From positions 6,386,001-6,450,000 of the forward strand of contig OZ253569.1 in assembly GCA_965262875.1 (NCBI GenBank): 64,000 nt of DNA, given 5' to 3'. This DNA is from JBALVT01 sp965262875 (lineage in GTDB: Bacteria > Pseudomonadota > Gammaproteobacteria > Pseudomonadales > Halieaceae). A model generated the notes under the pieces. It did not search any database, was not told the origin of the DNA, and saw only the letters and a list, made by a program, of their open reading frames with translations. Made by a program: the position numbers and the translations under genes. Below are positions 42,568 to 52,161 of the stretch, one piece after another. Positions within the stretch are counted from its first letter, which is position 1; every line of letters begins with the position of its first letter.

Positions 42568-44031
42568 ATGAATCCGGAATCAAAGTTATTTATCAATGGC
42601 GAGCTGGTTGATGCAGCATCGAGCAGAACCTATCCGAACATAAACCCTGCCAGCGAGGAAATCATGGGTGAGGTAGCAGATGCCGGTCCCGAGGATTTGG
42701 ATCGCGCCATTGCCGCTGCCCGCACCGCCTTTGACGAAACGGATTGGTCGACCAACCACGAGCTTCGCCACAAGTGTATTGTCCAGTTACAAGAGGGCTT
42801 GCGCCAGGTCATGGACGACTTCAAGGAGCAGGTTGCGGCAGAGACAGGCGCGCCCATTGGTCTATGTGGCCTGAGCGGCCCCCATTGCGAAATTCCCATC
42901 GGTTTTATCGACTACACATTGCAGACTCTTCCGAATTTCGAGTGGAGCAAGGACATTGGTGTATCGGAAATGATGGGTGGCAAGAGTAGACGCCTGGTTG
43001 AAAAGGAAGCCATTGGCCTGGTTGCCTGCGTTACACCCTGGAATGTACCGGTACAGATTAATCTGGCCAAGTGTATACCCGCGCTGGCGGCGGGCTGCAC
43101 GGTGGTTTTAAAGGCGGCACCCGACACACCCTGGTCCGCAACTATGCTCGGAAGAGTGGTCAAGGAGTATACCGACATCCCCGCGGGGGTGTTCAATGTG
43201 ATTGCCGCTCAAGATCCCAAGGAGCTGGGCGATTTGCTGGTGGGGGACAGCCGTGTCGACATGGTTTCCTTTACCGGTTCTACTGCGGTGGGCAAGCACA
43301 TTATGGCGCGCGCATCTGAGACCGTTAAAAAGGTATTTTTGGAATTGGGAGGTAAATCGGCCAATATCATCCTCGATGATGCAGACCTGAACTCAAGCTT
43401 GTTGAGTGCACTGGCGGTATGTTTCCACGCGGGCCAGGGTTGTGCCATAAACACTCGCCTGCTGATACCGCGTGATCGCCAGGCAGAAGTAGAAGAGTTA
43501 CTAAAAACCTATTTTGGTTTTATCGAATACGGTGATCCAGCATCCGAGAGTCAAATTATGGGCCCCCAGGTTAATGCACGTCAGCGGGAGCGGGTGCTGT
43601 CTTATATTCGCAAGGGAGAAGCAGAGGGCGCTCGACTACTATTGGGCGGGGGAATTCCAGCGCACCTGGGAAAAGGCTTTTACGTTGAGCCTACTGTGTT
43701 TGTCGATGTGAGCAACGACATGGTTATTGCCCGGGAGGAAATCTTTGGCCCAGTGTTGGTGGTAATCGCCTATGAGGGTGAAGACGACGCCATAAGAATT
43801 GCCAATGACTCAGACTATGGTTTGTCAGGCAGTGTTTGGTCTGCCAGTGAAGAGCGCGCGCTTCGTGTCGCACGGAAAATTCGCACGGGCACCATCAACG
43901 TCAACGGCGGAAATTTTTATGGCGCGGACGCCCCCTTCGGGGGCTACAAGCAGAGCGGGATCGGTAGAGAGATGGGTCGTGAAGGATTTGAGGAATACCT
44001 CGAAACCAAATCAATAGCGATTGCGGTATGA
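42568..44031 (+). CDS. NAD(P)-dependent aldehyde dehydrogenase
   Basis: This 487-residue enzyme oxidises an aldehyde to an acid. The catalytic Cys is in HAGQGC (about residue 292), the general-base Glu in LELGG (about 259), and VTPWNVPVQ and SFTGSTAVG contact cofactor. The length and motifs are complete. The start is 9 bp after the preceding gene, with AGAGAG upstream of the ATG; a GTG two codons earlier is possible. Its stop overlaps the next SDR start by 4 bp (ATGA), so the operon is translationally coupled. The substrate is unknown. Confidence 0.92.
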   Translation: MNPESKLFINGELVDAASSRTYPNINPASEEIMGEVADAGPEDLDRAIAAARTAFDETDWSTNHELRHKCIVQLQEGLRQVMDDFKEQVAAETGAPIGLCGLSGPHCEIPIGFIDYTLQTLPNFEWSKDIGVSEMMGGKSRRLVEKEAIGLVACVTPWNVPVQINLAKCIPALAAGCTVVLKAAPDTPWSATMLGRVVKEYTDIPAGVFNVIAAQDPKELGDLLVGDSRVDMVSFTGSTAVGKHIMARASETVKKVFLELGGKSANIILDDADLNSSLLSALAVCFHAGQGCAINTRLLIPRDRQAEVEELLKTYFGFIEYGDPASESQIMGPQVNARQRERVLSYIRKGEAEGARLLLGGGIPAHLGKGFYVEPTVFVDVSNDMVIAREEIFGPVLVVIAYEGEDDAIRIANDSDYGLSGSVWSASEERALRVARKIRTGTINVNGGNFYGADAPFGGYKQSGIGREMGREGFEEYLETKSIAIAV

Positions 44032-44801
44032 ATTCTCCACTGCAAAATAGAGTGTTTATTGTCACCGGCGGCTCCAAAGGTTTTGGGTTGGCCATTGCTC
44101 AGAGCCTGGTTGCGCAGGGGGCCAGGGTTGGCTTGCTGGGGAGAAACAAAGGCTCGTTGGATGCTGCTGTAAGCACACTAGGGGCAGATCATGCCATCGG
44201 CGTCGCTGCCGATGTGGCGCACAAAGAAGATATCACTGCCGCCCTCACTCAAATTAAACAACACTTCGGTCGCCTCGATGGCCTAATTAACAATGCCGGA
44301 GTCGCACGACCCTCTACTGTGGAAAATCTTGTGGAGGACGAAGTGATACAGCAAATACAAACCAATTTTTTAGGTACTGTGTTTTGCTGTCAGGCGGTTA
44401 TTCCGATGCTGCGTGCTGCAGATAATCCTCGCATAATTAATATCTCATCCGCGTCGGCCTGGCATTACGACGAAATGAGTCATCTATCTATTTACGCCAG
44501 CACTAAAGCAGCGGTAGAGCGCTTTACCCGAGACCTAAGAGTAGAACTGCAAGGTGACGGCATAGGTGTTACTTGTATCCGCCCGGGGGGAGCCTGGACC
44601 AACTTTGCCGACGATTGGAATCCTGATGCGCTCACAGCGGGTCTTGAGGCCTGGACACATGCGGGAACTTATATGGACACGGGTATGGAAGTACAGCAAG
44701 TGGGTGATGCTGTTGCATATGCTGTGTCGCAACCGGTGGGTGTCGCGGTGGATCTTCTGGAAATCCGCCCTAACGTGCCAACCAAAAAAGGGCAATATTA
44801 A
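44028..44801 (+). CDS. Short-chain dehydrogenase/reductase
   Basis: This 257-residue SDR has the cofactor motif VTGGSKGFGLAIA at the N-terminus and NNAG, then a catalytic Ser (ISSASAW) and Y-A-S-T-K. After the catalytic Lys it has CIRPGGAWTNF, where P-G is normal. It would reduce or oxidise an alcohol/ketone pair using NAD(P)(H). It overlaps the ALDH gene by 4 bp and is 17 bp before a second SDR gene. Confidence 0.9.
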   Translation: MNSPLQNRVFIVTGGSKGFGLAIAQSLVAQGARVGLLGRNKGSLDAAVSTLGADHAIGVAADVAHKEDITAALTQIKQHFGRLDGLINNAGVARPSTVENLVEDEVIQQIQTNFLGTVFCCQAVIPMLRAADNPRIINISSASAWHYDEMSHLSIYASTKAAVERFTRDLRVELQGDGIGVTCIRPGGAWTNFADDWNPDALTAGLEAWTHAGTYMDTGMEVQQVGDAVAYAVSQPVGVAVDLLEIRPNVPTKKGQY

Positions 44802-44818
44802 TAACTGGGAATACAGGT

Positions 44819-45562
44819 ATGGATTTTACAGGCAAGACAGTCATCGTAACCGGTGCCGGCGGGGGAATAGGTGAAGGCTACGCCAAAGCGTGCGCAGACC
44901 AGGGCATGAATGTCGTTATTGCCGAGCTGAACGAAGAGGGCGAGCGGGTTGCCCAAGAGATTAATTCGAGTGGTGGCACCGCATTATTTGTCCAAACCGA
45001 TGTCGGTAGCGAAGAGTCCGCAAAGGCCTGTGCCGACGCCACCATGGATTCTTTCGGCAAGATTAACTACCTGATCAACAACGCCGCAATTTTTGGCGAT
45101 ATGAAAATTGAGGGCTACCTGAATGTTGACTTGGACTATCTGGACAAGTTCATGCGGGTCAATATGCACGGATGTTTAATCATGACCAGAGCCGTGGTGG
45201 AGCAAATGACTGCGGCGGGTGGCGGAGCCATTGTGAATCAATCTTCCACAGCGGCTTGGATGAGCACGGGGTTTTATGGCGTTGCCAAGCTCGCCATGAA
45301 CGGAATTACCCAATCCTTGGCGAATGAAATGGGCTGGCGAAAAATTCGTATCAACGCTATTGCTCCTGGCCCAACCGATACGGGTGCGCTGCAAAAAATG
45401 GCAGGTGAGTACGCCCAGGAGATGATTAAGTCGATGCCCATAAAGCGTTTGGGGCAGCCGGAAGACCTAGCCAGCGCGGCACTATTCTTATTGTCCGATG
45501 AGGCCAGCTGGATAACAGGACATATACTGAATGTGGACGGTGGGCAGTTTATGCGGCCGTGA
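44819..45562 (+). CDS. Short-chain dehydrogenase/reductase
   Basis: This 247-residue classical SDR has TGAGGGIGEGYA for cofactor binding, INNAAIFG, a catalytic Ser in NQSSTAAW, and Y-G-V-A-K as the YxxxK motif. It ends with GHILNVDGGQFMRP, the usual SDR C-terminus. It is last in the coupled dehydrogenase-ALDH-SDR-SDR set. The four genes probably act in order on alcohols and aldehydes produced from one substrate, which the sequence does not reveal. Confidence 0.9.
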   Translation: MDFTGKTVIVTGAGGGIGEGYAKACADQGMNVVIAELNEEGERVAQEINSSGGTALFVQTDVGSEESAKACADATMDSFGKINYLINNAAIFGDMKIEGYLNVDLDYLDKFMRVNMHGCLIMTRAVVEQMTAAGGGAIVNQSSTAAWMSTGFYGVAKLAMNGITQSLANEMGWRKIRINAIAPGPTDTGALQKMAGEYAQEMIKSMPIKRLGQPEDLASAALFLLSDEASWITGHILNVDGGQFMRP

Positions 45563-45618
45563 TGACTTGAATCTAAGTTGCTTTCTCAGCAAGGATCGAA
45601 AAACTGGAGATAGGTGAG

Positions 45619-47028
45619 ATGACTAGAGAATTTGCAGTAGCTCTATGGCTTCTATCCGGGGTGCTTTTCACACAGGCCTGCGCGGAAGTCTCGGTGCCAA
45701 CAAGTACGGCGATTACCAACGTCACCGTCATCGATGCTGCTTCGGGCGCGCGTAACGAGCAAACCGTAATCTTTGAGGTCGATAAGATTATTGCGGTTGC
45801 TCCTGCCGACAGCGAGCTTCCATCCGTTGCCCACAGCGTAGACGGCTCCGGCAAGTACCTGATTCCCGGCCTTTGGGATATGCATGTACATCTAACCTAC
45901 GATGACGCTTACACCCAAGCAATGCCCGCTCTGTTTCTGTCGTACGGGATTACGAGTGTCCGCGATACTGGAGGACTCATTCACAAACTTCAGCCCGTGA
46001 TCAAAAAGATGCGGGCTGCCGATGCACTAGCACCCCGTGTATTTTTTAGCGGGCCACTCCTCGACGGCGAGTTCGTTGTCTACGATGGAGATTCAAGGCC
46101 GCAGATTGGAATTCAAAATTCGAGCATCGATCTGGCCAGGGTGAATGTCGACAAGTTGAAAGCCGCCGGTGTGGATTTTATCAAGATCTATGAGATGGTT
46201 TCGCCAGAAGTCTTTGACGCTTTGGTGCAAGCTGGGCGCAGTCACGGTCTACCCATCGCAGCCCATATTCCCCTGTCAATGACTGCCAGGGAGGCCGGAC
46301 CAAAAATTGATTCTATGGAACACCTGAGAAATGTAGAACTCGATTGCGGCAGTAACGCCGAGGAACTGTATAGGGAGCGTGTCGTCATTCTGGACGGGCA
46401 TAGAGCGGGGCCTGGGGCAGAGCTTCGCGCCAAACTCCATATACTGCAGCGAGCGCCGGCGATGGAACAGTTTGACGAAGAGCGTTGCGCGCAGACAATC
46501 GCCAGCTTGGGATCGACGCTACAAGTGCCAACAATCAGGCTCAACACATTGAGTCTCTACCCGCCGTTCAAGCGTAAAGACTGGAAAGACCTGCTGGCGA
46601 AAGTTCCAGACGCCGCGCGTCCGGCGTGGGAAGAGTTCAAAGCCAATTTCGATGTAGTACGCGGGCGCTGGGGTACGCACGCGGCTGAATACAGTTTGTC
46701 TCTAGTCGGCCGAATGCACGCAGCGGGTGTTCCCATCGCTGCTGGCACCGATACACCGATTGGCGCAGCACTGCCTGGCGACAGCCTTCATACGGAGCTT
46801 GAGCGCCTGGTAGTAGCGGGGCTTAGCCCATTCGACGCCATAGGGGCGGCGACTCTTCGGCCGGCTGAGTTTTTCTCTTTGCAGAATGAAATGGGCGCGA
46901 TTGAAGTGGGTCAACGAGCCGACCTGGTTCTCCTCAACGCCAATCCGCTGGAGAATATTTCGAATACGCGTGATATAGCGTTGGTGGTTTCAAAGGGAAG
47001 GTTAGTTTCACGAAACGACCTGAATTGA
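45619..47028 (+). CDS. Exported amidohydrolase
   Basis: This 469-residue metal-dependent hydrolase has an N-terminal signal sequence (ALWLLSGVLFTQACA). The barrel shows DMHVHLTYDD (HxH metal ligands), DFIKIYEMVSPE (bridging Lys), AAHIPLS and AGTDTPIGAALPGDSLHTEL (final Asp ligand). It closes with GQRADLVLLNANPLENI. This places it among imidazolonepropionase-like or prolidase-like amidohydrolases. It is 56 bp after the SDR gene and may belong to the same transcript. The natural substrate is unknown. Confidence 0.87.
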   Translation: MTREFAVALWLLSGVLFTQACAEVSVPTSTAITNVTVIDAASGARNEQTVIFEVDKIIAVAPADSELPSVAHSVDGSGKYLIPGLWDMHVHLTYDDAYTQAMPALFLSYGITSVRDTGGLIHKLQPVIKKMRAADALAPRVFFSGPLLDGEFVVYDGDSRPQIGIQNSSIDLARVNVDKLKAAGVDFIKIYEMVSPEVFDALVQAGRSHGLPIAAHIPLSMTAREAGPKIDSMEHLRNVELDCGSNAEELYRERVVILDGHRAGPGAELRAKLHILQRAPAMEQFDEERCAQTIASLGSTLQVPTIRLNTLSLYPPFKRKDWKDLLAKVPDAARPAWEEFKANFDVVRGRWGTHAAEYSLSLVGRMHAAGVPIAAGTDTPIGAALPGDSLHTELERLVVAGLSPFDAIGAATLRPAEFFSLQNEMGAIEVGQRADLVLLNANPLENISNTRDIALVVSKGRLVSRNDLN

Positions 47029-47186
47029 TTAGCCTACCGCTATTGGTCTCCTGGCGCGTTTCGTGATTTGACACTACACTTTTGAACAGCACACAACACT
47101 CATCAACAGGCCATAGCGGCAGAAGCCAGAGATAGGCTGATCAGAATGGTGTGCGCGCTGCTATGCACTCATCGTAGGAGTTTCTC

Positions 47187-47510
47187 ATGATGAATATTAG
47201 TCGTTCACTCTCGAATGTTCTTTTTGTTATCTGCGCAATTTTTCTTCTCAATACCTCAGTGTTCGCCCAAGAAGGCAAGGGTGCGCTATTCGCTATATTG
47301 TCCGGTGGCAATGAGTTGGACTCCGTCACCGGCGAGGTGGTTTTAAATCTAACTGCTCCCGACTCGGGTAGCCCTGGCGCCGTGAGCGATTGTATTGCTG
47401 AGGTAGACACCAAGCTGCTGAAGAAGATTTTCCGCAATCCGGCTAATTTTTACGTTAATGCCCACAATCCATCGTTTCCGGCCGGGGCGATTCGGGGGCA
47501 GTTGCACTAG
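47187..47510 (+). CDS. Short CHRD-domain protein with signal peptide
   Basis: This 107-residue protein has a signal peptide (VLFVICAIFLLNTSVFAQE), then LSGGNELD and at the end NPANFYVNAHNPSFPAGAIRGQL, which are the first and last motifs of a CHRD domain. The middle of the domain, including the H-I-H strand, is absent, so the domain is about half the usual size. It may be an internal deletion or a minimal variant. It is probably periplasmic or secreted; CHRD domains have no firmly known activity. Confidence 0.7.
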   Translation: MMNISRSLSNVLFVICAIFLLNTSVFAQEGKGALFAILSGGNELDSVTGEVVLNLTAPDSGSPGAVSDCIAEVDTKLLKKIFRNPANFYVNAHNPSFPAGAIRGQLH

Positions 47511-47612
47511 TTTCAGTGCCGGTAGGAGCCACCCATAGGTTGGAAATTCATCGAGTAGGGGGTTTAGACTCCCTATGCCATCCGCGCTCACTCTTGGCGT
47601 TCTCAATAGCTC

Positions 47613-47953
47613 CTAAGAGTTTTGGCTACGAATAAACTCCAACGAAATATCTATCGCTTTTGCAAAAGGTGGAGATGTGTTTTTTGTGTACGCTGACATG
47701 ATATTACCTACACGTACATCTAGCCCCCTTCGGGAGTCAGCCCGCTTAAGTGAGGTTAATATTCGTTCTATCACCCAATGATTGTGGCCTATCCGTGCAA
47801 AGTTTATCTGTTGTCGTAAGTCTGTACGCGCATCCGGTTCACTGAATAGCGGAAATGCCTTGAAAAGAGCCGTATTGGGTTTAAGGTCCTTGGCTAAAAC
47901 TTCTTTTGGGTTATTTTTGACAAACCATTTTCGACCAAGTTTATAGTTGAAGG
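47613..47953 (-). pseudogene. TGT-like gene, 3' part displaced by inversion
   Basis: Read leftward from the target repeat (GAAGG at 47949-47953, complement CCTTC), the frame gives FNYKLGRKWFVKNNPKEVL and on to a stop at 47613. Joined to 27541 it continues the TGT-like protein in frame (KKHPF then NYKLG). ARIGHNHWVIERIL (47769-47789 region) supplies the histidine expected to complete the C-x-C-x2-C zinc site, as the HN motif does in TGT enzymes. Alone it would be an unexplained 117-codon frame whose first codons come from the IS5 end. Confidence 0.7.
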
Positions 47954-48872
47954 GAGACCTCAGCATAACTCAACAATGCAGACAAATTCCCGGTATAATT
48001 TCGTAGGCAAAAATCCTTCGCAACACAGCCCCGATTATTCGTTTCAAACGCTACTTTGAATCATCCCAGCCTCCACAGTCTTGATGATACCGGGGCGTTA
48101 CTACAATGGTCAGAGATAGAGAAACTACTCGCCACTCTTTATGCCTCAAAAACAGGCCGTCCAGGCTATCCATTGCCGACCTTGTTCAGGAGCTTGTTGC
48201 CCGGTGCAGGGTATCGGCTTTCAGACGTACAGTTAGCTCAAAGTCTGTATCGAGATCTGCTGTTTCGAAAATTCTGTCATCTTGAGTTAGATAGAGAAGT
48301 TCCTGAGGCATCCACCTTGGGGAGATTTCGAACCCGACTGGTCGAGCAGGGATTGTGGGATCAACGACTGGCTGAAATTAACCGTCAGCTTGAAGCCAGG
48401 AACATTATTATGAGCGAAGGTCGGATTAATATTATTGATGCGACACCCATAGAGGCTGCGCAATCGGGTTCAGGCAACGACAAAGATGGCAAACCAACGC
48501 GAGACCCTGAAGCGGGTTGGCACGTGAAGAATGACAGCCGGGGTAACAAGAAGTCCACCTATGGCTTTTCTGTTCCTACGGGTGTCGATGAAGAGGGCTT
48601 TATTCACCGTCAAAGCGTGACGCCGGGTAATGTGCACGACTCTCGGGAGCGCGATACCTTGTTACTGGGTGATGAGACGGCACTGTACGCGGATGCCGCT
48701 TACAGCTCTCAACAGACCCGCGATAAGTTGGCGCAGCTGGGCATTGATGATCAGGTTCAACGCAAAGGCTACCGGGGCCATCCCTTGCCGGATGCAGATC
48801 AATGTCGTAACAAAGCAATAGCCGTCACGCGAGCCGGTGGTGAGCGACCTTTTGCAACCTGCAAGAGACACT
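47954..48872 (+). mobile_element. 5' part of the split IS5-family element
   Basis: The left terminal repeat GAGACCTCAGCATAAC starts at 47954, matching GAGACCTCAGTATAAC at 27542 with one difference. It is cut at 48872 by IS21 copy 2 with ACACT (48868-48872). The rest of the element is at 27542-27831. The whole would be about 1.2 kb. Confidence 0.85.
48056..48872 (+). pseudogene. IS5-family transposase, 3'-truncated by IS21
   Basis: This frame of about 272 native residues has LYASKTGRPGYPLPTLFRSL and LYRDLLFRKFCHLELDREVPEASTL fold motifs. The first catalytic Asp is in NIIDATPIEAAQ and the second in ALYADAAYSSQQT. Its last native residues are ERPFATCKRH. The missing end, YNLSGTRFMGLAKNTTFYG to a stop, is at 27828-27687. 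The annotated stop at 48889 lies in IS21 sequence. Confidence 0.88.
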
Positions 48873-48967
48873 TGTTAGCGCCACAGTAAACCCGCAGTTA
48901 TTTGCCGCAGAATAAAAGAACGACAAAGAGGCGACAGTGATCCGGCTTAACTCCAATCGATCACAGG

Positions 48968-49159
48968 CTAGAACGGCAGCTCATGATTTACCTCGACACT
49001 GTCTGTGTACTCTTGTTGCTCAATCCGGATCTCCTCGTACAGTTGCGCAATCTCATCACCATAGTGATCCCACAGTACCGATCTCAGGTCGCCGAGCAGC
49101 TGATAAATACAATCGGCTTGTTCAGCCGTCCAGTAGGTTGTGATTTTTAAGGTTTTCAT
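48968..49159 (-). CDS. Small 3' passenger protein of IS21, copy 2 (full length)
   Basis: This 63-residue acidic, helical protein (MKTLKITTYWTAEQADC to VEVNHELPF) has its ATG overlapping the istB stop by 4 bp. Copy 1 encodes a version shortened to 48 residues by a stop. The ORF is conserved with the element, so it is probably a true IS21 accessory gene. Function unknown. Confidence 0.6.
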   Translation of the reverse strand: MKTLKITTYWTAEQADCIYQLLGDLRSVLWDHYGDEIAQLYEEIRIEQQEYTDSVEVNHELPF

Positions 49160-49437
49160 TTAGCCTTTCCTCGCTTTTTGGTCTCGCGCCGCTTCGACGC
49201 ACACTCCTGCGTTTCCTTCATGCGGTACGACTCACCCTCAATGGCGATGACCTCGCTGTGATGGACTAAACGGTCAATCAGGGAGACCACACACGCGGCA
49301 TTGGGGAACACGTCATTCCACTCGCCAAACGGACGGTTCGTTGTCACCAAAGTTGAACATTTCTCATAGCGCCGGTTGATGATTTCAAACAGCAAGTCAG
49401 CATGACGATTGCTGTAGGAGAGGTAGCCCACTTCATC
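49156..49437 (-). pseudogene. istB: istB, 3' fragment (copy 2)
   Basis: The C-terminal part of IstB, starting after the Walker B region (VGYLSYSNRHADLL) and ending normally. The IS66 insertion at 49438-51918, with ACTTCATC duplicated, separates it from the 5' part. Without Walker A it cannot act as an ATPase. Confidence 0.9.
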
Positions 49438-49509
49438 GTAAGCGCACTTAAATCGACCCTATTGATTTTGTCTGCGAGCCGCTAGACAGTAGATCGCTTT
49501 ACTTCGCCG

Positions 49510-51168
49510 TTACTCTTCGATTTCCATGTTCCAGGGCAGTAATGCTTCAAGCTTCTCCACCGTATCTGCCGCCGCAATGTGCGCCAGCACATGCTGGAGG
49601 TAAGCATAAGGTTCCAGGCCGTTCGCCTTTGCCGATTCCACTAAACTATAACAGGTTGCACTGGCTCGGGCCCCGCGGGAGGTATCTGCGAATAGCCAGG
49701 CGCGCCGACCAACCGCAAAGGGCCTGATCGCATTCTCAGCCAGCGCATTGCTGATATTCAACTGGCCGTCCTCGCAATAGCCAATCAGGTACTCCCATTG
49801 GTTCAGTGTGTACGTTATGGCCTTGTGGGTCAGGCTATCTTTGGGCACCCGGCTGACGTTCTTCTCCAGCCATGGCTTCAGGTCCTCGAGAATCGGCACG
49901 CTGAGTGACTGCCTTGCCTGTTTTTTCTTGTCGTGCTCCAGATCCTTGATCGATTTCTCTATCGCATACAGCCTTCGTATTTTACTGAGTGCAACGTCAG
50001 CCTTGGTGGGTTGCCCCACTTTCTTTTTGGTGCTCCTGGTTTCCGCCGCCCGGCTGGCTTCAACGAACTTGCGCCGGGCATGGTCAAAGCATCCAATTCG
50101 GGTAATGCCCGCTATCCGGCACACCTTGCTGTAACCGGAATAGCCGTCGGCCTGCAACACACCACTAAATCCATCCAGCAGGCGCTCCGCCACCGCGCCA
50201 GCACGTGAGGGGTCGTATTCGAACAGCACTGATTGTTTATCCGGTGGGCCACCGCGTATCACCCACATCCATTTATCCGATTGGGCCGTTTTGCCCGTTT
50301 CCTTCAAGACTTGTATGCGCGTCTCATCCGCCTGCAGGTAATTCCCCTCAAGCTGAACCTCCCGGATCAAGTTGATCAAGGGCTGGAATACATCCTGAAG
50401 CCGTACAATCCAGTGGGCCATGTTGGAGCGGCTGATATCACCGCCGTAACGCTTGAGCATCCCCTCCAGGCGGTATAGCGGCAGTCCATCGGCGTATTTG
50501 GAGGCAATGATGTAGGCCAGCAATGCAGGACTGGCAAAGCATTTCCCCAGCGGATGAGCGGGGCGCTGTGCGGCGACAATGACATCTTCACCGTCAATAT
50601 TGAATACCGCCTTCTCCTGCCAGTATTCCAACACCTTGACCTGGGCGGGAATAAACTCCAGCTCCTCCTTGACCTTGGTGAAGAATGTTTTGGTGGCCCC
50701 ATCCTTTTCCTCATCTGAAAGTGTGAGGTGTATCTGCACCCGTTGCAGCTTGTCGCTAAACCCGCGCTTTCTTTTCTTCTTTTGAGGCCGAACCCGGTCT
50801 TCTTCAGGCAGTTGCTCTTCGAGCTCACTCAGGGCGACTTCGATTTCAACCTCATCGAACAAATCAGACTGAAACGCCAGTTTCTCACTACTGGCTCCGA
50901 ATTTCTGTACCGTGGCCAGGCGCAAGTATTCTTCGAGCAGGTCAATGCGTTTACCCTGTTCAAGGATGATGTGGTTTTTGTCGCCGAGGTGTTTCTGGTG
51001 AACCTCGTTTTTTTCTTCGAGAATCTGGTCTTTTACGGCGAGGGCAACAAGTAATTCAGCGACGGATAAGTTCTCGTAACACCCTTGTTTTTGTTGCTTT
51101 TTTATCGCCGATTGCATGGCGTAATTATAACATTCATGGCGACAAAATGCCTTAAAATACAGACTCAT
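49510..51168 (-). CDS. IS66 transposase TnpC
   Basis: This 552-residue protein is very similar to the product of 6754-8442 but lacks ten residues in the N-terminal coiled coil (ILEEKNEVHQKHLGDK). Catalytic segments LQADETR, ADGYSGY and ALAENAIRP are present and the frame is open, so it may be active. Its 3' half, including TKKKVGQ, matches the truncated fragment at 2064-2954 better than the copy at 6754 does (TQKKVGQ there). Confidence 0.92.
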   Translation of the reverse strand: MSLYFKAFCRHECYNYAMQSAIKKQQKQGCYENLSVAELLVALAVKDQILEEKNEVHQKHLGDKNHIILEQGKRIDLLEEYLRLATVQKFGASSEKLAFQSDLFDEVEIEVALSELEEQLPEEDRVRPQKKKRKRGFSDKLQRVQIHLTLSDEEKDGATKTFFTKVKEELEFIPAQVKVLEYWQEKAVFNIDGEDVIVAAQRPAHPLGKCFASPALLAYIIASKYADGLPLYRLEGMLKRYGGDISRSNMAHWIVRLQDVFQPLINLIREVQLEGNYLQADETRIQVLKETGKTAQSDKWMWVIRGGPPDKQSVLFEYDPSRAGAVAERLLDGFSGVLQADGYSGYSKVCRIAGITRIGCFDHARRKFVEASRAAETRSTKKKVGQPTKADVALSKIRRLYAIEKSIKDLEHDKKKQARQSLSVPILEDLKPWLEKNVSRVPKDSLTHKAITYTLNQWEYLIGYCEDGQLNISNALAENAIRPFAVGRRAWLFADTSRGARASATCYSLVESAKANGLEPYAYLQHVLAHIAAADTVEKLEALLPWNMEIEE

Positions 51169-51520
51169 AATGCAGTTTTTTGTGGCCTGTCATCAGGGAG
51201 ATATCGTAGCCGTCCAGCAACCAATTGATCTGCTGGCCGGTGAGGGAAATTACGTCGTCGTCAGGGTGCGGCCACCGGAACTTCTCTTCCGCCAGTGATT
51301 TGTAGTACAACACAAACCCATTGTCCTCCCAGTACAAACATTTTATTTTGTTGCGCTGGCGATTAGTGAAGGCATAGAGGGCACCCTCAAAGGGGTTACG
51401 ACCCAGTTCTCGCTCCACAATGGCGCTAAGGCCATTGACCGATTTTCTAAAATCTACGAAGTCCCGGTACAGATAAATCTGTGGCATGTCATTGGCCGGG
51501 CGGAAGTAGCGCGCCGTCAC
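51152..51520 (-). CDS. IS66 accessory protein TnpB
   Basis: 122 residues, one Ser-to-Phe change from the copy at 8426-8794 near the start (RDFVDFRKS). It has the same overlaps with tnpA (4 bp) and tnpC (17 bp). Confidence 0.92.
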   Translation of the reverse strand: MTARYFRPANDMPQIYLYRDFVDFRKSVNGLSAIVERELGRNPFEGALYAFTNRQRNKIKCLYWEDNGFVLYYKSLAEEKFRWPHPDDDVISLTGQQINWLLDGYDISLMTGHKKLHYESVF

Positions 51521-51837
51521 AATTGATCCAGTAACTGCCGCACCACCAACAGGTTTTCGGCACAGATACCTCGCACAATGAATCCGTTGGGCAGTGACAA
51601 GGTTAGCCCCCGATCGGCGTCAGGTCTGACACTCACTGCGGCAAAGCCACCTTGGTCTTGTTTTATAGAAGACACACGGATGGTATCGTCAAACTTCCGA
51701 CGCCAGTACACAAAGCGATGGTAAGTCAGGTGATTGTGTTTGCAAAACCGGGTCTGGGACAAGCCCGACAGTTTCCAGGTTTGTATTTGCTGCTTCCAGT
51801 CAATACCTTGTGGCTGGGGCTGAGTGATATCGTTCAT
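51517..51837 (-). CDS. IS66 accessory protein TnpA
   Basis: 106 residues, with the same protein sequence as the product of 8791-9111, including the GLSQTRFC HTH segment. First gene of the element's operon. Confidence 0.9.
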   Translation of the reverse strand: MNDITQPQPQGIDWKQQIQTWKLSGLSQTRFCKHNHLTYHRFVYWRRKFDDTIRVSSIKQDQGGFAAVSVRPDADRGLTLSLPNGFIVRGICAENLLVVRQLLDQL

Positions 51838-51918
51838 GATTTGCTCCTGTGTGGTTATCAGGAGAAAGTCTGGCGGGAACTCTTACAAAAAAATAGGTGC
51901 TGATTTAGGGGCGCTTAC

Positions 51919-52161
51919 ACTTCATCAATTACCAGCAAGGCGGGCCTGGCGTAGTGTTTCAATCGACGCTGCAGGGCATTGGCGCCATCCTGACCTGCCA
52001 GGTCGTTGAGCATCGCCGCTGCGGTGGTAAACAGCGCCGTATAGCCGTGCCAGCCAGGGGTATTGCTCGTCGGTGATCTCGCCCCAGTGCGCCAGCACGC
52101 CGTGGAGCTTCAGTTCAAGTGCCTGCTGTTTGAGTTGCTCGATATCAATCATCGGTATCAT
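51919..52161 (-). pseudogene. istB: istB, 5' fragment with an internal deletion (copy 2)
   Basis: It starts MIPMIDIEQLKQQALELKLHG as in copy 1, but after EQYPW about 260 bp are missing. The sequence jumps to the part matching 30456 onward in copy 1, out of frame. The deletion removes Walker A and joins at short GCAC homology. The IS66 follows at the Walker B codons. This copy of istB is thus inactivated twice. Confidence 0.85.

Larger units (their letters stand above)
49438..51918 (-). mobile_element. Complete IS66-family insertion sequence inside istB
   Basis: 2481 bp with the same ends as 6682-9192 and an 8-bp target duplication ACTTCATC (49430-49437 and 51919-51926). It carries tnpA, tnpB and a tnpC shorter by 30 bp than the other complete copy. 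Confidence 0.95.
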
